A stretch of DNA of 64,000 bases from Marinobacter salsuginis (GTDB taxonomy: Bacteria > Pseudomonadota > Gammaproteobacteria > Pseudomonadales > Oleiphilaceae): contig NZ_BGZH01000001.1 of NCBI RefSeq assembly GCF_009617755.1, positions 1,860,001 through 1,924,000 on the forward strand, given 5' to 3'. Each line of letters starts with the position of its first letter. The first letter of the stretch is position 1. Shown piece after piece: positions 17,852-26,874 of this stretch. The notes beneath the pieces are model-generated. The model was not told the origin of the DNA. It did no database searches and saw nothing but the letters and a program-made list of their open reading frames with translations. Made by a program: the position numbers and the translations under genes.

Positions 17852-18663
17852 TGAAGCGATTTGCCCTGGCACTCTGCGTGCCTTTGCTGGCGCCAGGTTT
17901 TGCCCTGGCCGCCGGCCAGACCCATGAGGCTGCGCCGATGATGGCGCCGGCCCAGAAGCCGTTGACCGCGGACGATCTCGTCAATGAGGCGAACGCGCCT
18001 CAACGTTCGGAATCGGCCAAAACGATCCTCGACCGTTTCACTGCGGGCCTGGGACAGACCAACCCCCGAATTGCCATCTTCTGGAACCGGGCGTTCAACG
18101 ACCAGGTCAGTGACTGGGCTAGCCGCCGCCGGGTGGTGGTATCCGGCACCGGCAGCGTGCGTGGCGAAGTACCGGAGGGGGATCTGAACCTGGACGGCGA
18201 ATCCCGCGCGGCGGTGCAAAGTGAAACCCGCTCCGGGCGCAGCTCGGGGCCTGCTGCACCAGCCTTTGATTTGCAAAGCGGCTTCGTCTCCCAGTTGAGC
18301 CGCGCAGGCGTCAGAGTCGTCGACCGAAACGCGATCATGCGCATCACCGATAACGCGCTCGAAGACGGCACCTTCGAACGACTGTCACCGGACCAGGCCC
18401 GCCTCGAAATGCGCGCGCTGGATCAGCACGCCGATTATCTTCTGGTGCTCAGCGAAGTGGCCGCTGATCAGTTCCAGATTCGCGTACTCAGCGTCAAAGA
18501 CGGCTCGGTGGCCGCTCTGGTCAGCTCCAATGGCATGCCGCCCGAAACCGAGGAAGATCGCCGCTGGGTCGCCACCGACCGCGGCTTTGAGAAGCGTGAG
18601 AGGCGCGTATCGTTGAAGGATGTAGGCCAGGAGCTGGCGCTTCAAACCCTTGAGGCGCTGTAA
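17851..18663 (+). CDS. Exported protein with CsgG/LpoB-like fold (tentative)
   Basis: A 270-residue protein with a cleavable signal peptide (MKRFALALCVPLLAPGFALA) and no lipobox Cys. The mature part has alternating strand/helix segments PRIAIFWNRAFNDQVSDW, QSGFVSQLSRAGVRVVDR and HADYLLVLSEVAADQFQIRV. These resemble the nucleotide-binding-like fold of CsgG, LpoB and TolB N-terminal domains. I propose this fold, but no family signature is decisive. The first half (about 95-135) is low-complexity and charged. Its ATG overlaps the YcfL-like stop codon, and 41 bases separate it from the last gene of the cluster. Confidence 0.65.
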   Translation: MKRFALALCVPLLAPGFALAAGQTHEAAPMMAPAQKPLTADDLVNEANAPQRSESAKTILDRFTAGLGQTNPRIAIFWNRAFNDQVSDWASRRRVVVSGTGSVRGEVPEGDLNLDGESRAAVQSETRSGRSSGPAAPAFDLQSGFVSQLSRAGVRVVDRNAIMRITDNALEDGTFERLSPDQARLEMRALDQHADYLLVLSEVAADQFQIRVLSVKDGSVAALVSSNGMPPETEEDRRWVATDRGFEKRERRVSLKDVGQELALQTLEAL

Positions 18664-18704
18664 AAACCCTGGCCCGTAACTGCGCAACCACCGTAGGGAC
18701 TCAC

Positions 18705-19565
18705 ATGATAAACCGCGTTTTCAAGCATTTTCTGCCGTTCAATCTCATTTCAGTCTGCACACTGATGCTTCTGGGTTGCGCCTCGTTCGGACCTCAGATC
18801 GGTGATGGACGAATCGGTATACATTTGGAAGATAGAGGTGGTCAGTGGTTTGTCGCCAAGGTGATTGAGAACGGCGCTGTCTATCGAACAGGTCAATTAA
18901 GCGAAGGGGACCTTTTGGTCGCGGTTGCCGAATTGAGGGATGAGCCGCAACCGGTAAACGGTATGTCGCTCAACGAGCTGGCCTCCAGAATTACGGGAGA
19001 ACCGGGCACGGCCGTCGATCTGGTGATCAAACCAGCCAACAGCGAGATCACCCGGAAGGTGACAATCACACGGGCGCGATTTGGCTCCCGGGAAACGGCC
19101 CAGCCCGCAATGCAGCAAAGGGCCGAAGCGCAGCTGACCGCCGGATCTTTGGTGATAGAAGGCACCAGCGGGAACTTTATGAGCCCCTATACCAGTGATG
19201 GCGTCACCGCAGAATGGGTCAACAAGGCGATTAACGCGAACATCGGCTCAACCGTTGGATCAGGCGTTGGCGCCGCAGCCGGCGCCTATGCCGCCGAGCA
19301 AGCACTCGATTCTGTCCCATTCGGTGGATTCATTGGCGGCATGATCGGGTCAAGCCTTGGCAAGTCGGTCGGTCGCGAGGCAGCCATCGAAGCTTCGGGA
19401 GGCTGGGATTACATTCGTTCGACCTCCGATCAGAGCTTTCGCTCTCTGGCGGACATGGCCCGCTATCTGAAACTGACTCACGGCAATGAGCCCACTTTTA
19501 ACGAGGCAATGGCGGCCGCAGCGCAGGTTTATCCAGAATTATCAGACGCGCTCGCCAATTATTGA
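18705..19565 (+). CDS. PDZ lipoprotein with glycine-rich C-terminal domain
   Basis: A 286-residue lipoprotein (lipobox MLLGC, Cys25). Residues about 35-125 form a PDZ domain (VAKVIENGAVYRTGQLSEGD, GMSLNELASRITGEPGTAV), which binds C-terminal or internal peptides. Residues 155-286 repeat the domain that ends the first protein of the cluster: MSPYTSDGVTAEWVNKAINANIG in pattern, the glycine-zipper stretch GSGVGAAAGAYAAE, GKSVGREAAIEASGGW, and a YPELSDALANY end. More than half the aligned residues are identical by eye, but the DNA has diverged, so the duplication is old. Its 3' end overlaps the convergent acyltransferase by seven bases. Confidence 0.8.
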   Translation: MINRVFKHFLPFNLISVCTLMLLGCASFGPQIGDGRIGIHLEDRGGQWFVAKVIENGAVYRTGQLSEGDLLVAVAELRDEPQPVNGMSLNELASRITGEPGTAVDLVIKPANSEITRKVTITRARFGSRETAQPAMQQRAEAQLTAGSLVIEGTSGNFMSPYTSDGVTAEWVNKAINANIGSTVGSGVGAAAGAYAAEQALDSVPFGGFIGGMIGSSLGKSVGREAAIEASGGWDYIRSTSDQSFRSLADMARYLKLTHGNEPTFNEAMAAAAQVYPELSDALANY

Positions 19566-20452
19566 CGCAGCATTGCGGATAGACGTTCATCCTTTGCCGT
19601 CCAGATCTCTCCGAGCCAGTTCTTCACGTTTCGGCGGTGCTCCGCATCCGTTGAGTAATCCCGGCCTTTCAGGTGGTCCGGGATATCAACGGTGTGGATT
19701 TCCAGTTTCACTTCCTTCACCCGGCCACAGATAAACTCCCAGAAGGTGGGTGCGCCACCCGGATAGGCGATGGTCACATCCACCAGGGTCTGGATAGATT
19801 CCCCCATGGCGTCGAGTACGAAGGCGGCACCGCCGGCCTTGGGTATCAGCAGGTGCTTGTAGGGCGACTTTTGCTTGTCGTGTTTGGCCTGGGTGAACCG
19901 TGTGCCTTCCACGAAGTTCATGACGCTCACCGGGGTATAGCGGAACTTCTCACAGGCCCGGCGGGTTGAACGAAGGTCCTCGCCCCGCTTCTCCGGGTGC
20001 TTGATCAGATATTCCCGGGTGTAGCGCTTCATGAAGGGGAAATCGAGGCCCCACCAGGCAAGACCGATTACCGGTACCCAGATTAGCTGCTGCTTGAGGA
20101 AAAATTTGAGAAACGGCGCCCGGTGGTTGAACACCCGCTGCATGGCAAAGATATCCACCCAGCTCTGGTGGTTGGCCAGCACCAAATACCAGCTTTCCCG
20201 CTTGAGATTCTCCGCGCCTTTCACATCCCATTTCGTGCCATGGGTCAGCTTCATCCAACCGGTGTTGCAGGCCACCCAGGCCTCGGCAATCCAGATAATC
20301 ACCTTGGTGCACAACACCCGGAAGCCGGTGATAGGAATAATCAGTTTCAGGATGGCCGGGATGTAAAGCAGGATGCACCAGAACAGGGTGTTGATTCCCA
20401 GCAGGATGGAATTGATGACACCAATCACGGGGGCGGGTAGAAAGCTGAGCAT
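19559..20452 (-). CDS. Lysophospholipid acyltransferase family protein, YihG-like
   Basis: A 297-residue membrane-associated acyltransferase of the PlsC/LPLAT superfamily. Two hydrophobic segments cover about 5-60. The catalytic block is NHQSWVD (HX4D) near residue 94; the acceptor-binding block FVEGTRFT is near 160, and IPKAGGAAFVLDAM follows. Length and motif wording match E. coli YihG, a 1-acylglycerol-3-phosphate-type acyltransferase of uncertain acceptor. AGGA lies close upstream of the ATG at 20452. It is divergent from the PHA-synthase-like gene, with a gap of about 200 bases. Confidence 0.85.
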   Translation of the reverse strand: MLSFLPAPVIGVINSILLGINTLFWCILLYIPAILKLIIPITGFRVLCTKVIIWIAEAWVACNTGWMKLTHGTKWDVKGAENLKRESWYLVLANHQSWVDIFAMQRVFNHRAPFLKFFLKQQLIWVPVIGLAWWGLDFPFMKRYTREYLIKHPEKRGEDLRSTRRACEKFRYTPVSVMNFVEGTRFTQAKHDKQKSPYKHLLIPKAGGAAFVLDAMGESIQTLVDVTIAYPGGAPTFWEFICGRVKEVKLEIHTVDIPDHLKGRDYSTDAEHRRNVKNWLGEIWTAKDERLSAMLRQ

Positions 20453-20659
20453 GGCGATCCTGTTTTCTGGTTATTCTTTGCAAATGGGAGCTAATGATAG
20501 CAACCCCGGGGCCCCTTGGGCAGTGGCCTGAAGTGACCGGTTTGCCCTTCGCTTTGGACACTTCTGCCATGGTGATTTCCGCCTCACCATGGATAATCCC
20601 GGTTTGCAACCTGCAAGACCAGGTCTTCAGAAATCAGTAAAGTGTGCTTCAAATTCTCC

Positions 20660-21823
20660 ATGGACACCCCCATGCCCAATCTCTTCAAATCAGCTGCTGA
20701 CCGCGCGGCGGGCGTTACCCGGCAAACGGCCCTCTATGCCGGCAATGCCTTCGACCGTATCTTCCGAGCCGCCAGTCTGGTCCAGGCCGGACAGACGCCG
20801 TTTGAGACGCTCCATACCGATGGCCTGGTCAGCCTGCGCTACTATCCGCCGCTGGCCGAGGATTTCATCGAGCTGGACGGTGAAACCATTGCGGTGGAGC
20901 GGACAGCCCACAAGACCCCGATTGTGATCGTGCCGCCACTGGCGGTAAACATGCTGATTTACGATCTGTTTCCCCAGCGCAGTCTGATCCGATTTCTTCG
21001 CGCCAAAGGGTTCGAGGTCTATCTGATTGACTGGGGCATACCAACGCGGGAGCACAGTCATTACAACCTGCATACCTATGTGGCGGAGCTGTTACCGGCG
21101 TACCTTAACCGGGTTCGGGAGCACAGCAGTGAGCAGGAGCTGTCGCTGCATGGCTGGAGCATGGGTGGCATGTTTACGTTGTTCTATTCGGCGCTCAGCA
21201 ACGATCAGCACGTGCGCAACGCCATTGTGCTGGGATCGCCGATTGACAGTCACGCGTCGGGGATTCTAGGGCTTTTGAACCAGCGTATGGCGGATGTGGC
21301 CGGCTTTGTCCGCAAGCGCACCGGGTTCCGTCTTCACGATGTGAAACCGCACTGGTTTCATACCCCGGGCTGGGCGAACACCATCGGATTCAAGCTGACC
21401 AATCCGATTGCCAGCGTAATGAGCTACTGGGAGCTGATTATCCGCCTGGGTGACCGTGAGTTTGTCACCAGTCACGCGACCACGTCGGCGTTTCTGGACC
21501 GCATGGTGGCCTATCCCGGCGGGATCATTCAGGACACGGTGGTGCGGGTGTGGATAGACAATCAGCTGTCGAAAGGTGAGATCCAGATTGGGGAGGATAT
21601 CGCCAGGCTGGAAAATGTAAGTGCCAACTTACTGGCTATCGCAGGTGGCGACGATACGCTCGTGACGCCGGGTGCGGCCAAGCGGGTGATGGATCATGTG
21701 AGCTCTACGGACAAGACGTTCAGGGTCGTTCCGGGTGGGCATATGGGCATTCTTGCGGGGAGCAAGGCGCCTCGTCAGAGTTGGCTGGAGTTGGCGGAGT
21801 GGCTTGCTTCTCGGTCAGACTGA
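20660..21823 (+). CDS. PHA synthase-like alpha/beta hydrolase with Ser nucleophile
   Basis: A 387-residue protein with the architecture of PhaC-type polyhydroxyalkanoate synthases: IVIVPPLAVNMLIYDLFPQRSLIRFL, then FEVYLIDWGIPTREHSHYN, a nucleophile elbow, GGDDTLVTP and a catalytic PGGHMG. The elbow reads LHGWSMGGMF with Ser167, whereas true PHA synthases have Cys (GYCxGG). A Ser here suggests hydrolysis or acyl transfer rather than processive polymerisation. ATGs at 20660 and 20672 are both plausible starts, and a GTG at 20642 is possible. No phasin or phaA/phaB genes are near. Repeat copy B follows it. Confidence 0.8.
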   Translation: MDTPMPNLFKSAADRAAGVTRQTALYAGNAFDRIFRAASLVQAGQTPFETLHTDGLVSLRYYPPLAEDFIELDGETIAVERTAHKTPIVIVPPLAVNMLIYDLFPQRSLIRFLRAKGFEVYLIDWGIPTREHSHYNLHTYVAELLPAYLNRVREHSSEQELSLHGWSMGGMFTLFYSALSNDQHVRNAIVLGSPIDSHASGILGLLNQRMADVAGFVRKRTGFRLHDVKPHWFHTPGWANTIGFKLTNPIASVMSYWELIIRLGDREFVTSHATTSAFLDRMVAYPGGIIQDTVVRVWIDNQLSKGEIQIGEDIARLENVSANLLAIAGGDDTLVTPGAAKRVMDHVSSTDKTFRVVPGGHMGILAGSKAPRQSWLELAEWLASRSD

Positions 21824-21845
21824 TTGTCTTGATTTGAAGTTTGCC

Positions 21846-21961
21846 GGCAGGTGTTGAGGTAGGCTTTCCAAAACGCGCTCCTTGCGGCACGTCCATGTGA
21901 CGCTTGACTGTCGCCATCCATGGCGACAGACAGTTTTGGAAAGCCTACCTCAACACCTGCC
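21846..21961 (+). repeat. Intergenic long inverted-repeat element, copy B
   Basis: Perfect 29-bp arms at 21846-21874 and 21933-21961 enclose a 58-base interior. Arms begin GGCAGGTGTTGAGGTA and end GGCTTTCCAAAAC. The interior contains GGCACGTCCATGTGACGCTT and an inner 9-bp hairpin, CTGTCGCCA/TGGCGACAG (21908-21929). The interior matches copy D at 56 of 58 bases although the outer arms differ. It lies between two convergent genes and could also stop transcription from both sides. Confidence 0.9.
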
Positions 21962-21971
21962 TCCTTTGGCT

Positions 21972-22643
21972 TCAGAGGTTTTTCAGAGTTGCCTCCAGTT
22001 CTGAAAGACTTTTGATCACTGCTGACGGCTGAATATCCCAGTCTTCAAAAACCTTTTCCGGATCCCTCTTTACCCAGATTGCGAGCAATCCTGCTGCCCG
22101 GGCACCAATTACATCCCAGGCGTTACTGGAGACAAGGCACAGGGGCTTTTCCCAGGAACCGGTTGCACGCCGCGCATAGGTGTAAACGGCAGGATCAGGT
22201 TTGAAACTCTTGATATCGTCTACCGATACCAGACCTTCGAACTGCTCCAGCAGTTCGTTATGTCCCAGGACCTTTTCCAGCGCCGGATAACTTCCATTGG
22301 AAAACGCGAACAGCGGATACTGCCCTTTCAGGCTCTTCAATGCCGGTAACGCGTCGTCGAAGGCGGGCAGGGAGAGGTATGCTGCCATCAGGGCGTTTTC
22401 GCGTTCTTCGGACAGGGTCAGTTTGTGGGTTGCCATCGCGTAGCGCAGGGCTTGGCGGGTGCAGACACCGAAGTCTTCGTAGACTTTCATCAGGCCCTTT
22501 CGGAATGAGAATTCCAGCTGTTTCTCCCGCCACAGTGCGGCTACGGCTTCTGCCCTGTCGCCGGCGTCCTCCGCCAGGAGGCGGGACATGCCCATGGGGT
22601 CGACCAGGGTTCCGTAAACGTCGAAAGCGAGGGTCATGCTCAT
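21972..22643 (-). CDS. Haloacid dehalogenase, type II (HAD superfamily)
   Basis: A 223-residue cytoplasmic HAD-family enzyme that resembles L-2-haloacid dehalogenases, which hydrolyse 2-halocarboxylic acids to 2-hydroxy acids. The nucleophile is Asp8 in DVYGTLVD. FSFRKGLM, FSNGS, the KPDPAVY lysine motif and SSNAWDVIGARAAG follow in the expected order for type II enzymes. GAGGAG precedes the ATG at 22643; a second ATG two codons later is equally near. It is divergent from the lipoprotein hydrolase gene. Many members of this group have other phosphatase-like or unknown substrates. Confidence 0.85.
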   Translation of the reverse strand: MSMTLAFDVYGTLVDPMGMSRLLAEDAGDRAEAVAALWREKQLEFSFRKGLMKVYEDFGVCTRQALRYAMATHKLTLSEERENALMAAYLSLPAFDDALPALKSLKGQYPLFAFSNGSYPALEKVLGHNELLEQFEGLVSVDDIKSFKPDPAVYTYARRATGSWEKPLCLVSSNAWDVIGARAAGLLAIWVKRDPEKVFEDWDIQPSAVIKSLSELEATLKNL

Positions 22644-22776
22644 CAGTGGGGCTCCTCATCCGGAAGGGGGTTCGGGGTCGTATACTGAGGTCACAGTATC
22701 GGGATTTGAACGATCACTCAACACAGCCAGCAATGACGACGGTTTAAACGAAAAGAGCGAATCTGACTCGGCAGCT

Positions 22777-24000
22777 ATGACTATCCTCAGGAATCTGCTC
22801 GTTTTACTGGTGCTGGGCACCACCGCGGCCTGTGCCACCAGCACTCAATTCTATACCCCCGGGCCCTCAACATTGGGAGCCGAACCCATGTCCGATTTCG
22901 ACCGCTATGTCGAATCTGCCAATGCCTATGTCGATACCAATCTGGTTCCGGTGGAGGGGTTTGATCGGGAGCAGCAGGTGCTGTGGAATCTGCCCTACCG
23001 GATGAAACCGGGGGCAAACTGTAGTTCGGGCGATCGCACCGGGCTGTTGTTGATTCACGGCCTGAGCGATTCGCCCTTTGTGTTCCGGGATCTGAGCCGT
23101 TACCTGGCTGATGAATGCATTGAGGTGCGGACCCTGTTGCTGCAGGGGCACGGTACACGGCCCGGCGATATGGTGACGGCCAGTGCCGATGTGTGGCGTG
23201 AGCAGGTGCGCAATCACTTCGTCGCCCTGTCGAAGGAGGTGGACCTGGCGTTTATTGGGGGCTTTTCACTGGGTGGTGCTCTGGCCACGGATTATGCCCT
23301 TTCGAAAACCGGGCCCAGACCGGAGGGCCTGGTTGCGGTCGCACCCGCCTGGCAGCTCAACGGTCTTCGGGACTACCTCTGGTTGGCGCCAATTGCCGAC
23401 GTGTTTGGTGACTTTGTGGAGAAAGAGCCGGAGCTGAACCCGGTAAAATACGAGTCGTTTTCGTTTAACGCCGGCAGTCAGATCGGCGATGTTATCTCGT
23501 CAGCTCAGGGCCGCATCGTCCAACAGGAAAATATTGATATGCCGTTGTTCCTGGCTGCGACAGAGGCCGACTCGGTGATCAACCTCGATTATCTGGTCAC
23601 GCAGTTCCGGGAACGGTTCCGCCAGCCCGGGAACGCCATGATGATTTTTCGGGATAGCCGAACCCCCTGGCCCGACGCACAGGCTGATGAACGCATCCGG
23701 TTTATGAACAGCTACCTGCCTGATGCCAATATTCTGGAATTCTCTCATCAATCCCTGCTGATCTCGCCTGACAATGAGCTCTATGGTCTGGGGGCGCCGC
23801 TGCAACGCTGCCTGGAACCGAACAATATTTCCCTCGAGGGTTGCCGCCAGCTGCCGGAGCAAGACCTCTGGTTCAGTGCCTGGCACGACACGGAACGCCC
23901 GGTATACACCAGCCGGTTGACCTACAACCCCTGGTTCGATGATCTGGCAGAGGCGATTGGGGCATTTATTCGTACACACGCTTCAGCCGAGGAGCCGTAG
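22777..24000 (+). CDS. Alpha/beta hydrolase lipoprotein
   Basis: A 407-residue predicted lipoprotein (MTILRNLLVLLVLGTTAAC, Cys19) carrying a serine hydrolase domain. LLLIHGLSDSPFVFRDLSRYL is the oxyanion region, GFSLGG carries the nucleophile Ser164, and LQGHGTRPGDM resembles carboxylesterase/monoacylglycerol-lipase-like folds. Later residues likely supply the acid and His. The protein would act on lipids or esters at the envelope. The ATG at 22777 was chosen because it gives the lipoprotein signal; upstream in-frame codons do not. It is followed 33 bases later by a LysR gene. Confidence 0.82.
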   Translation: MTILRNLLVLLVLGTTAACATSTQFYTPGPSTLGAEPMSDFDRYVESANAYVDTNLVPVEGFDREQQVLWNLPYRMKPGANCSSGDRTGLLLIHGLSDSPFVFRDLSRYLADECIEVRTLLLQGHGTRPGDMVTASADVWREQVRNHFVALSKEVDLAFIGGFSLGGALATDYALSKTGPRPEGLVAVAPAWQLNGLRDYLWLAPIADVFGDFVEKEPELNPVKYESFSFNAGSQIGDVISSAQGRIVQQENIDMPLFLAATEADSVINLDYLVTQFRERFRQPGNAMMIFRDSRTPWPDAQADERIRFMNSYLPDANILEFSHQSLLISPDNELYGLGAPLQRCLEPNNISLEGCRQLPEQDLWFSAWHDTERPVYTSRLTYNPWFDDLAEAIGAFIRTHASAEEP

Positions 24001-24033
24001 CGCCACCGAGGACATCGGGTTACACTGCCATTC

Positions 24034-24945
24034 ATGAACCCGATTGATACATTCAACCTGGATTTCCGGGCCCTGAGCACGTTTCTGGCAGTGCTCGATG
24101 AAGGCAGCGTGTCCCGCGCTGCGATTCGGCTAGGCGTTACCCAGTCCGCGGTGAGTCACACCCTGGAACGCCTCCGCCAGGCATTGGGCGATCCGCTGTT
24201 CGTGAAGTCGGGGCGGGGCATTGTGCCAACCCGCTACGCACTCCAGGCGGGCCCCCATGTTCGCCAGATTCTGGACGACCTGCAGTCGCTGTCTTCTGGC
24301 CCTCCGTTCAGTCCGGCCACGGCCGAGTTTACGTTCACGATTGCCGCCAATGACTACCAGCGGGATCTTCTGCTGCCCGGTCTCGTACGTACGTTGCGGC
24401 AAGAGGCCCCGGGTATCAGTCTGCAGGTTATTCCTTCTGGCATTCCCCGGGCTGACCTGTTGCGGAAGGATGTATGCGATCTGGTGATTTCGCCCCACGC
24501 GCCGGAGGCGACGGACATTATGCAGCGGGGTCTGATGGCCGACCGGATGGTGGTGTTCTATGACCCTGAATACCGGAAACCGCCAGTGGATCTGCCGGAA
24601 TACCTGAAGGCAGACCACATCGCCCTGTTGTTCGCTACCGGTGAGAAACCCACTGTGGAAACCGCGATTGAGGCGCGTGGACTGGTTCGTCGCAATGTGG
24701 TGACGGTGTCCAATTTTTCGGGTCTGCCTGAGTTTCTGCGGGGTACCGACATGCTGGCGACGGCGCCTGAAGGCATGAGCAAACACTTACTTCGCGACTT
24801 CGCCTGGGTTCCCCTGCCCTTTGATTTCAAGCCGTTCACCTTGCTTATGCTGTGGCATCGCCGCAATCAGAATGACCCTGCCCACAAGTGGCTGCGCAAT
24901 CAGGTGAATGCCGTGGCCGCTACGCTCAACGGTCTGAAAAGTTAA
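24034..24945 (+). CDS. LysR-family transcriptional regulator
   Basis: A 303-residue LysR regulator. The N-terminal winged helix (ALSTFLAVLDEGSVSRAAIRLGVTQSAVSHTLERLR in pattern, residues about 11-48) precedes a periplasmic-binding-protein-like effector domain. The first half most resembles NodD/LinR-type LysR proteins (GDPLFVKSGRGIVPT). It precedes the Bcr/CflA transporter on the same strand, with a perfect 7-bp inverted repeat between the genes, so it may control that transporter; this is inference from position. Confidence 0.85.
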   Translation: MNPIDTFNLDFRALSTFLAVLDEGSVSRAAIRLGVTQSAVSHTLERLRQALGDPLFVKSGRGIVPTRYALQAGPHVRQILDDLQSLSSGPPFSPATAEFTFTIAANDYQRDLLLPGLVRTLRQEAPGISLQVIPSGIPRADLLRKDVCDLVISPHAPEATDIMQRGLMADRMVVFYDPEYRKPPVDLPEYLKADHIALLFATGEKPTVETAIEARGLVRRNVVTVSNFSGLPEFLRGTDMLATAPEGMSKHLLRDFAWVPLPFDFKPFTLLMLWHRRNQNDPAHKWLRNQVNAVAATLNGLKS

Positions 24946-24957
24946 TCAATTAGTTTT

Positions 24958-24976
24958 GCTCATAGGTTGTATGAGC
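24958..24976. promoter_or_regulatory. Inverted repeat between LysR and MFS genes
   Basis: GCTCATA and TATGAGC, separated by five bases, form a perfect 7-bp inverted repeat 13 bases after the LysR stop codon and about 110 before the transporter. A T-run does not follow on either strand, so it is more like an operator or a processed 3' end than a classic terminator. Confidence 0.35.
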
Positions 24977-25085
24977 CTTCTTGCCGTTATCTTCCATCTC
25001 CTTCTGCCCTAGACTGCGTTTACTCCCGTGTCGGCCGGGTCGGGTAGGGCTGTTGGACTTTTTGAGATAACACATCAGGAAAACC

Positions 25086-26306
25086 ATGCTGACTTTAACC
25101 AGTGTCTGGACAACGATACTTCTCGCCGCCGCTGTGGCCCTTGGGCCGCTGGCGACGGATATGTATCTGCCGGCGCTGCCACAAATCGGTTCAGACTTCG
25201 GCACCGGTACCGATCAGGTTCAGCTGACGCTGAGTCTTTATTTGGTGGGGTTTGCCATTGCTCAGCTGATTTGCGGTCCGTTGGCCGACCGTTTTGGTCG
25301 CAAGCCGATCATGATTGGCGGTTTTGTGCTGTTCGCCATTGCCAGTATTGGCTGTGCCCTGGCGACCAATATTGAAACCCTGATCCTGTGCCGTTTTCTG
25401 CAAGCGCTTGGTGGTTCTGCCGGGCCGGTTCTGGGTAGGGCGGCGATTCGAGATATTTACACGCCCCGCGAAGCCGCGAAGATCCTGGCAATTCTGGCCA
25501 GCATCATGGCCCTGGCGCCGGCCGTGGCGCCGACCATTGGTGGTCTACTAACCGCCAGCCTTGGCTGGGCTTCTGTGTTCCTGGCGTTGGGTGGCTATGC
25601 CCTGGTCATGGCGTTGGTAGTGGCCTTCGGCATTCCCGAGCCCATGCGCCCGGAACATCGGCAATCTTTGAAGCCCTGCAGTCTGCTGCGGAACTATCGG
25701 ACTATCTCGAAGGACATCAGCTTCGTGGGCTACACCCTGACCAATGCGCTGATTTTTTCCGGTCTGTTCGCCTTCCTGTCTGGTTCTTCGTTCGTCCTGA
25801 TCGATTTCCTGGGCGTGCCAACCGAGCAGTTCGGTCTTTACTTTGCGTGCATGGTGGCCGGGTACATCGTAGGAAACCTGACTGCCGTCCGTCTCGGCCG
25901 TCGCCTGTTGCCGGACCAGATCCTGATGCGGGGACTAATCATTGCCGTGGCTGGTGGCAGTCTGATGGCCGTGCTGGCACTGAGTGAAGTGTTCAACGTC
26001 TGGGCGGTGATCCTGCCCCAGGCCCTGTTCATGATCGGAACCGGGATGGTGCTGCCCCAGACCATGGCCGGTGCCCTGGCCAACTTCCCGAGCATGGCGG
26101 GCTCCGCTTCTGCCCTGTTCGGCTTCACCCAGATGGCCGTTGCGGCCGTCGCCGGTATGCTGGTGGGCCACCTGCACGATGGCACCTCTCTGGTCATGGC
26201 CCTGATCATTGCAGCCTGCGCCGCAATCGCCATGGGCTGTTATCTGGTGCTGGTTCAGCGTTATCCTGCGAAAGGTTTCGAGCCACAAGGCGCGACCGGC
26301 AATTAA
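25086..26306 (+). CDS. Bcr/CflA-family multidrug efflux MFS transporter
   Basis: A 406-residue inner-membrane drug/H+ antiporter with about twelve hydrophobic segments. The N-terminal signature LGPLATDMYLPALPQIG is diagnostic of the Bcr/CflA group, followed by PLADRFGRKPIMIGG (MFS motif A) and ALGGSAGPVLGRAAIRDIY. The loop after helix six is short and basic. It is preceded by a LysR regulator and followed by thiol peroxidase. Substrates cannot be predicted; members export bicyclomycin, chloramphenicol or small metabolites. Confidence 0.9.
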   Translation: MLTLTSVWTTILLAAAVALGPLATDMYLPALPQIGSDFGTGTDQVQLTLSLYLVGFAIAQLICGPLADRFGRKPIMIGGFVLFAIASIGCALATNIETLILCRFLQALGGSAGPVLGRAAIRDIYTPREAAKILAILASIMALAPAVAPTIGGLLTASLGWASVFLALGGYALVMALVVAFGIPEPMRPEHRQSLKPCSLLRNYRTISKDISFVGYTLTNALIFSGLFAFLSGSSFVLIDFLGVPTEQFGLYFACMVAGYIVGNLTAVRLGRRLLPDQILMRGLIIAVAGGSLMAVLALSEVFNVWAVILPQALFMIGTGMVLPQTMAGALANFPSMAGSASALFGFTQMAVAAVAGMLVGHLHDGTSLVMALIIAACAAIAMGCYLVLVQRYPAKGFEPQGATGN

Positions 26307-26376
26307 GGCAAAATCATCCAAAGTGGTCTACACAGAGTACTTAACACTCTAAACCAGACACCGAGGAGCAAAGACT

Positions 26377-26874
26377 ATGAGCAGCGTTAACCTGGACGGC
26401 AATCCCATTGAACTGAGCGGCAAATTTCCCGAAACAGGCGACAACGCGCCTCCCTTTACCCTGACCAACAGCGGCCTGGAAGAAGTCAAACTCGACAACT
26501 GGGCCGGCAAGCGCAAGATCCTGAACATCATCCCCAGCATCGACACCGGCGTCTGCGCCGCGTCTACCCGGAAGTTCAACGAAAAAGCCGGCAGCCTGGA
26601 CAACACCGTGGTACTCGTCGTCTCCGCCGATCTGCCCTTCGCGGCCGCCCGTTTCTGCGGCGCTGAAGGCCTGAAAAACGTCGAAACCCTCTCCACCTTC
26701 CGGAACTACAGCTTCCAGCAGGATTACGGCGTCGCCATCCAGGACGGCCCCCTTGCCGGTCTCTGCGCCCGGGCGGTGGTTGTACTGGATGAAAACAACA
26801 AGGTAATCCATAGCCAGCTGGTTGATGAGATCAAGAACGAGCCGGATTACGATGCGGCCTTGAAGGCACTTTGA
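26377..26874 (+). CDS. tpx: Thiol peroxidase (Tpx)
   Basis: A 165-residue atypical 2-Cys peroxiredoxin that reduces hydrogen peroxide and alkyl hydroperoxides using thioredoxin. The peroxidatic Cys60 is in [15 protein letters not shown] and the resolving Cys94 in [14 protein letters not shown]; both match E. coli Tpx (61 and 95). [14 protein letters not shown] and the full length agree with the family. A GAGGAG site precedes the ATG at 26377. It is monocistronic by spacing, with repeat copy C following. Confidence 0.95.
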   Translation: MSSVNLDGNPIELSGKFPETGDNAPPFTLTNSGLEEVKLDNWAGKRKILNIIPSIDTGVCAASTRKFNEKAGSLDNTVVLVVSADLPFAAARFCGAEGLKNVETLSTFRNYSFQQDYGVAIQDGPLAGLCARAVVVLDENNKVIHSQLVDEIKNEPDYDAALKAL

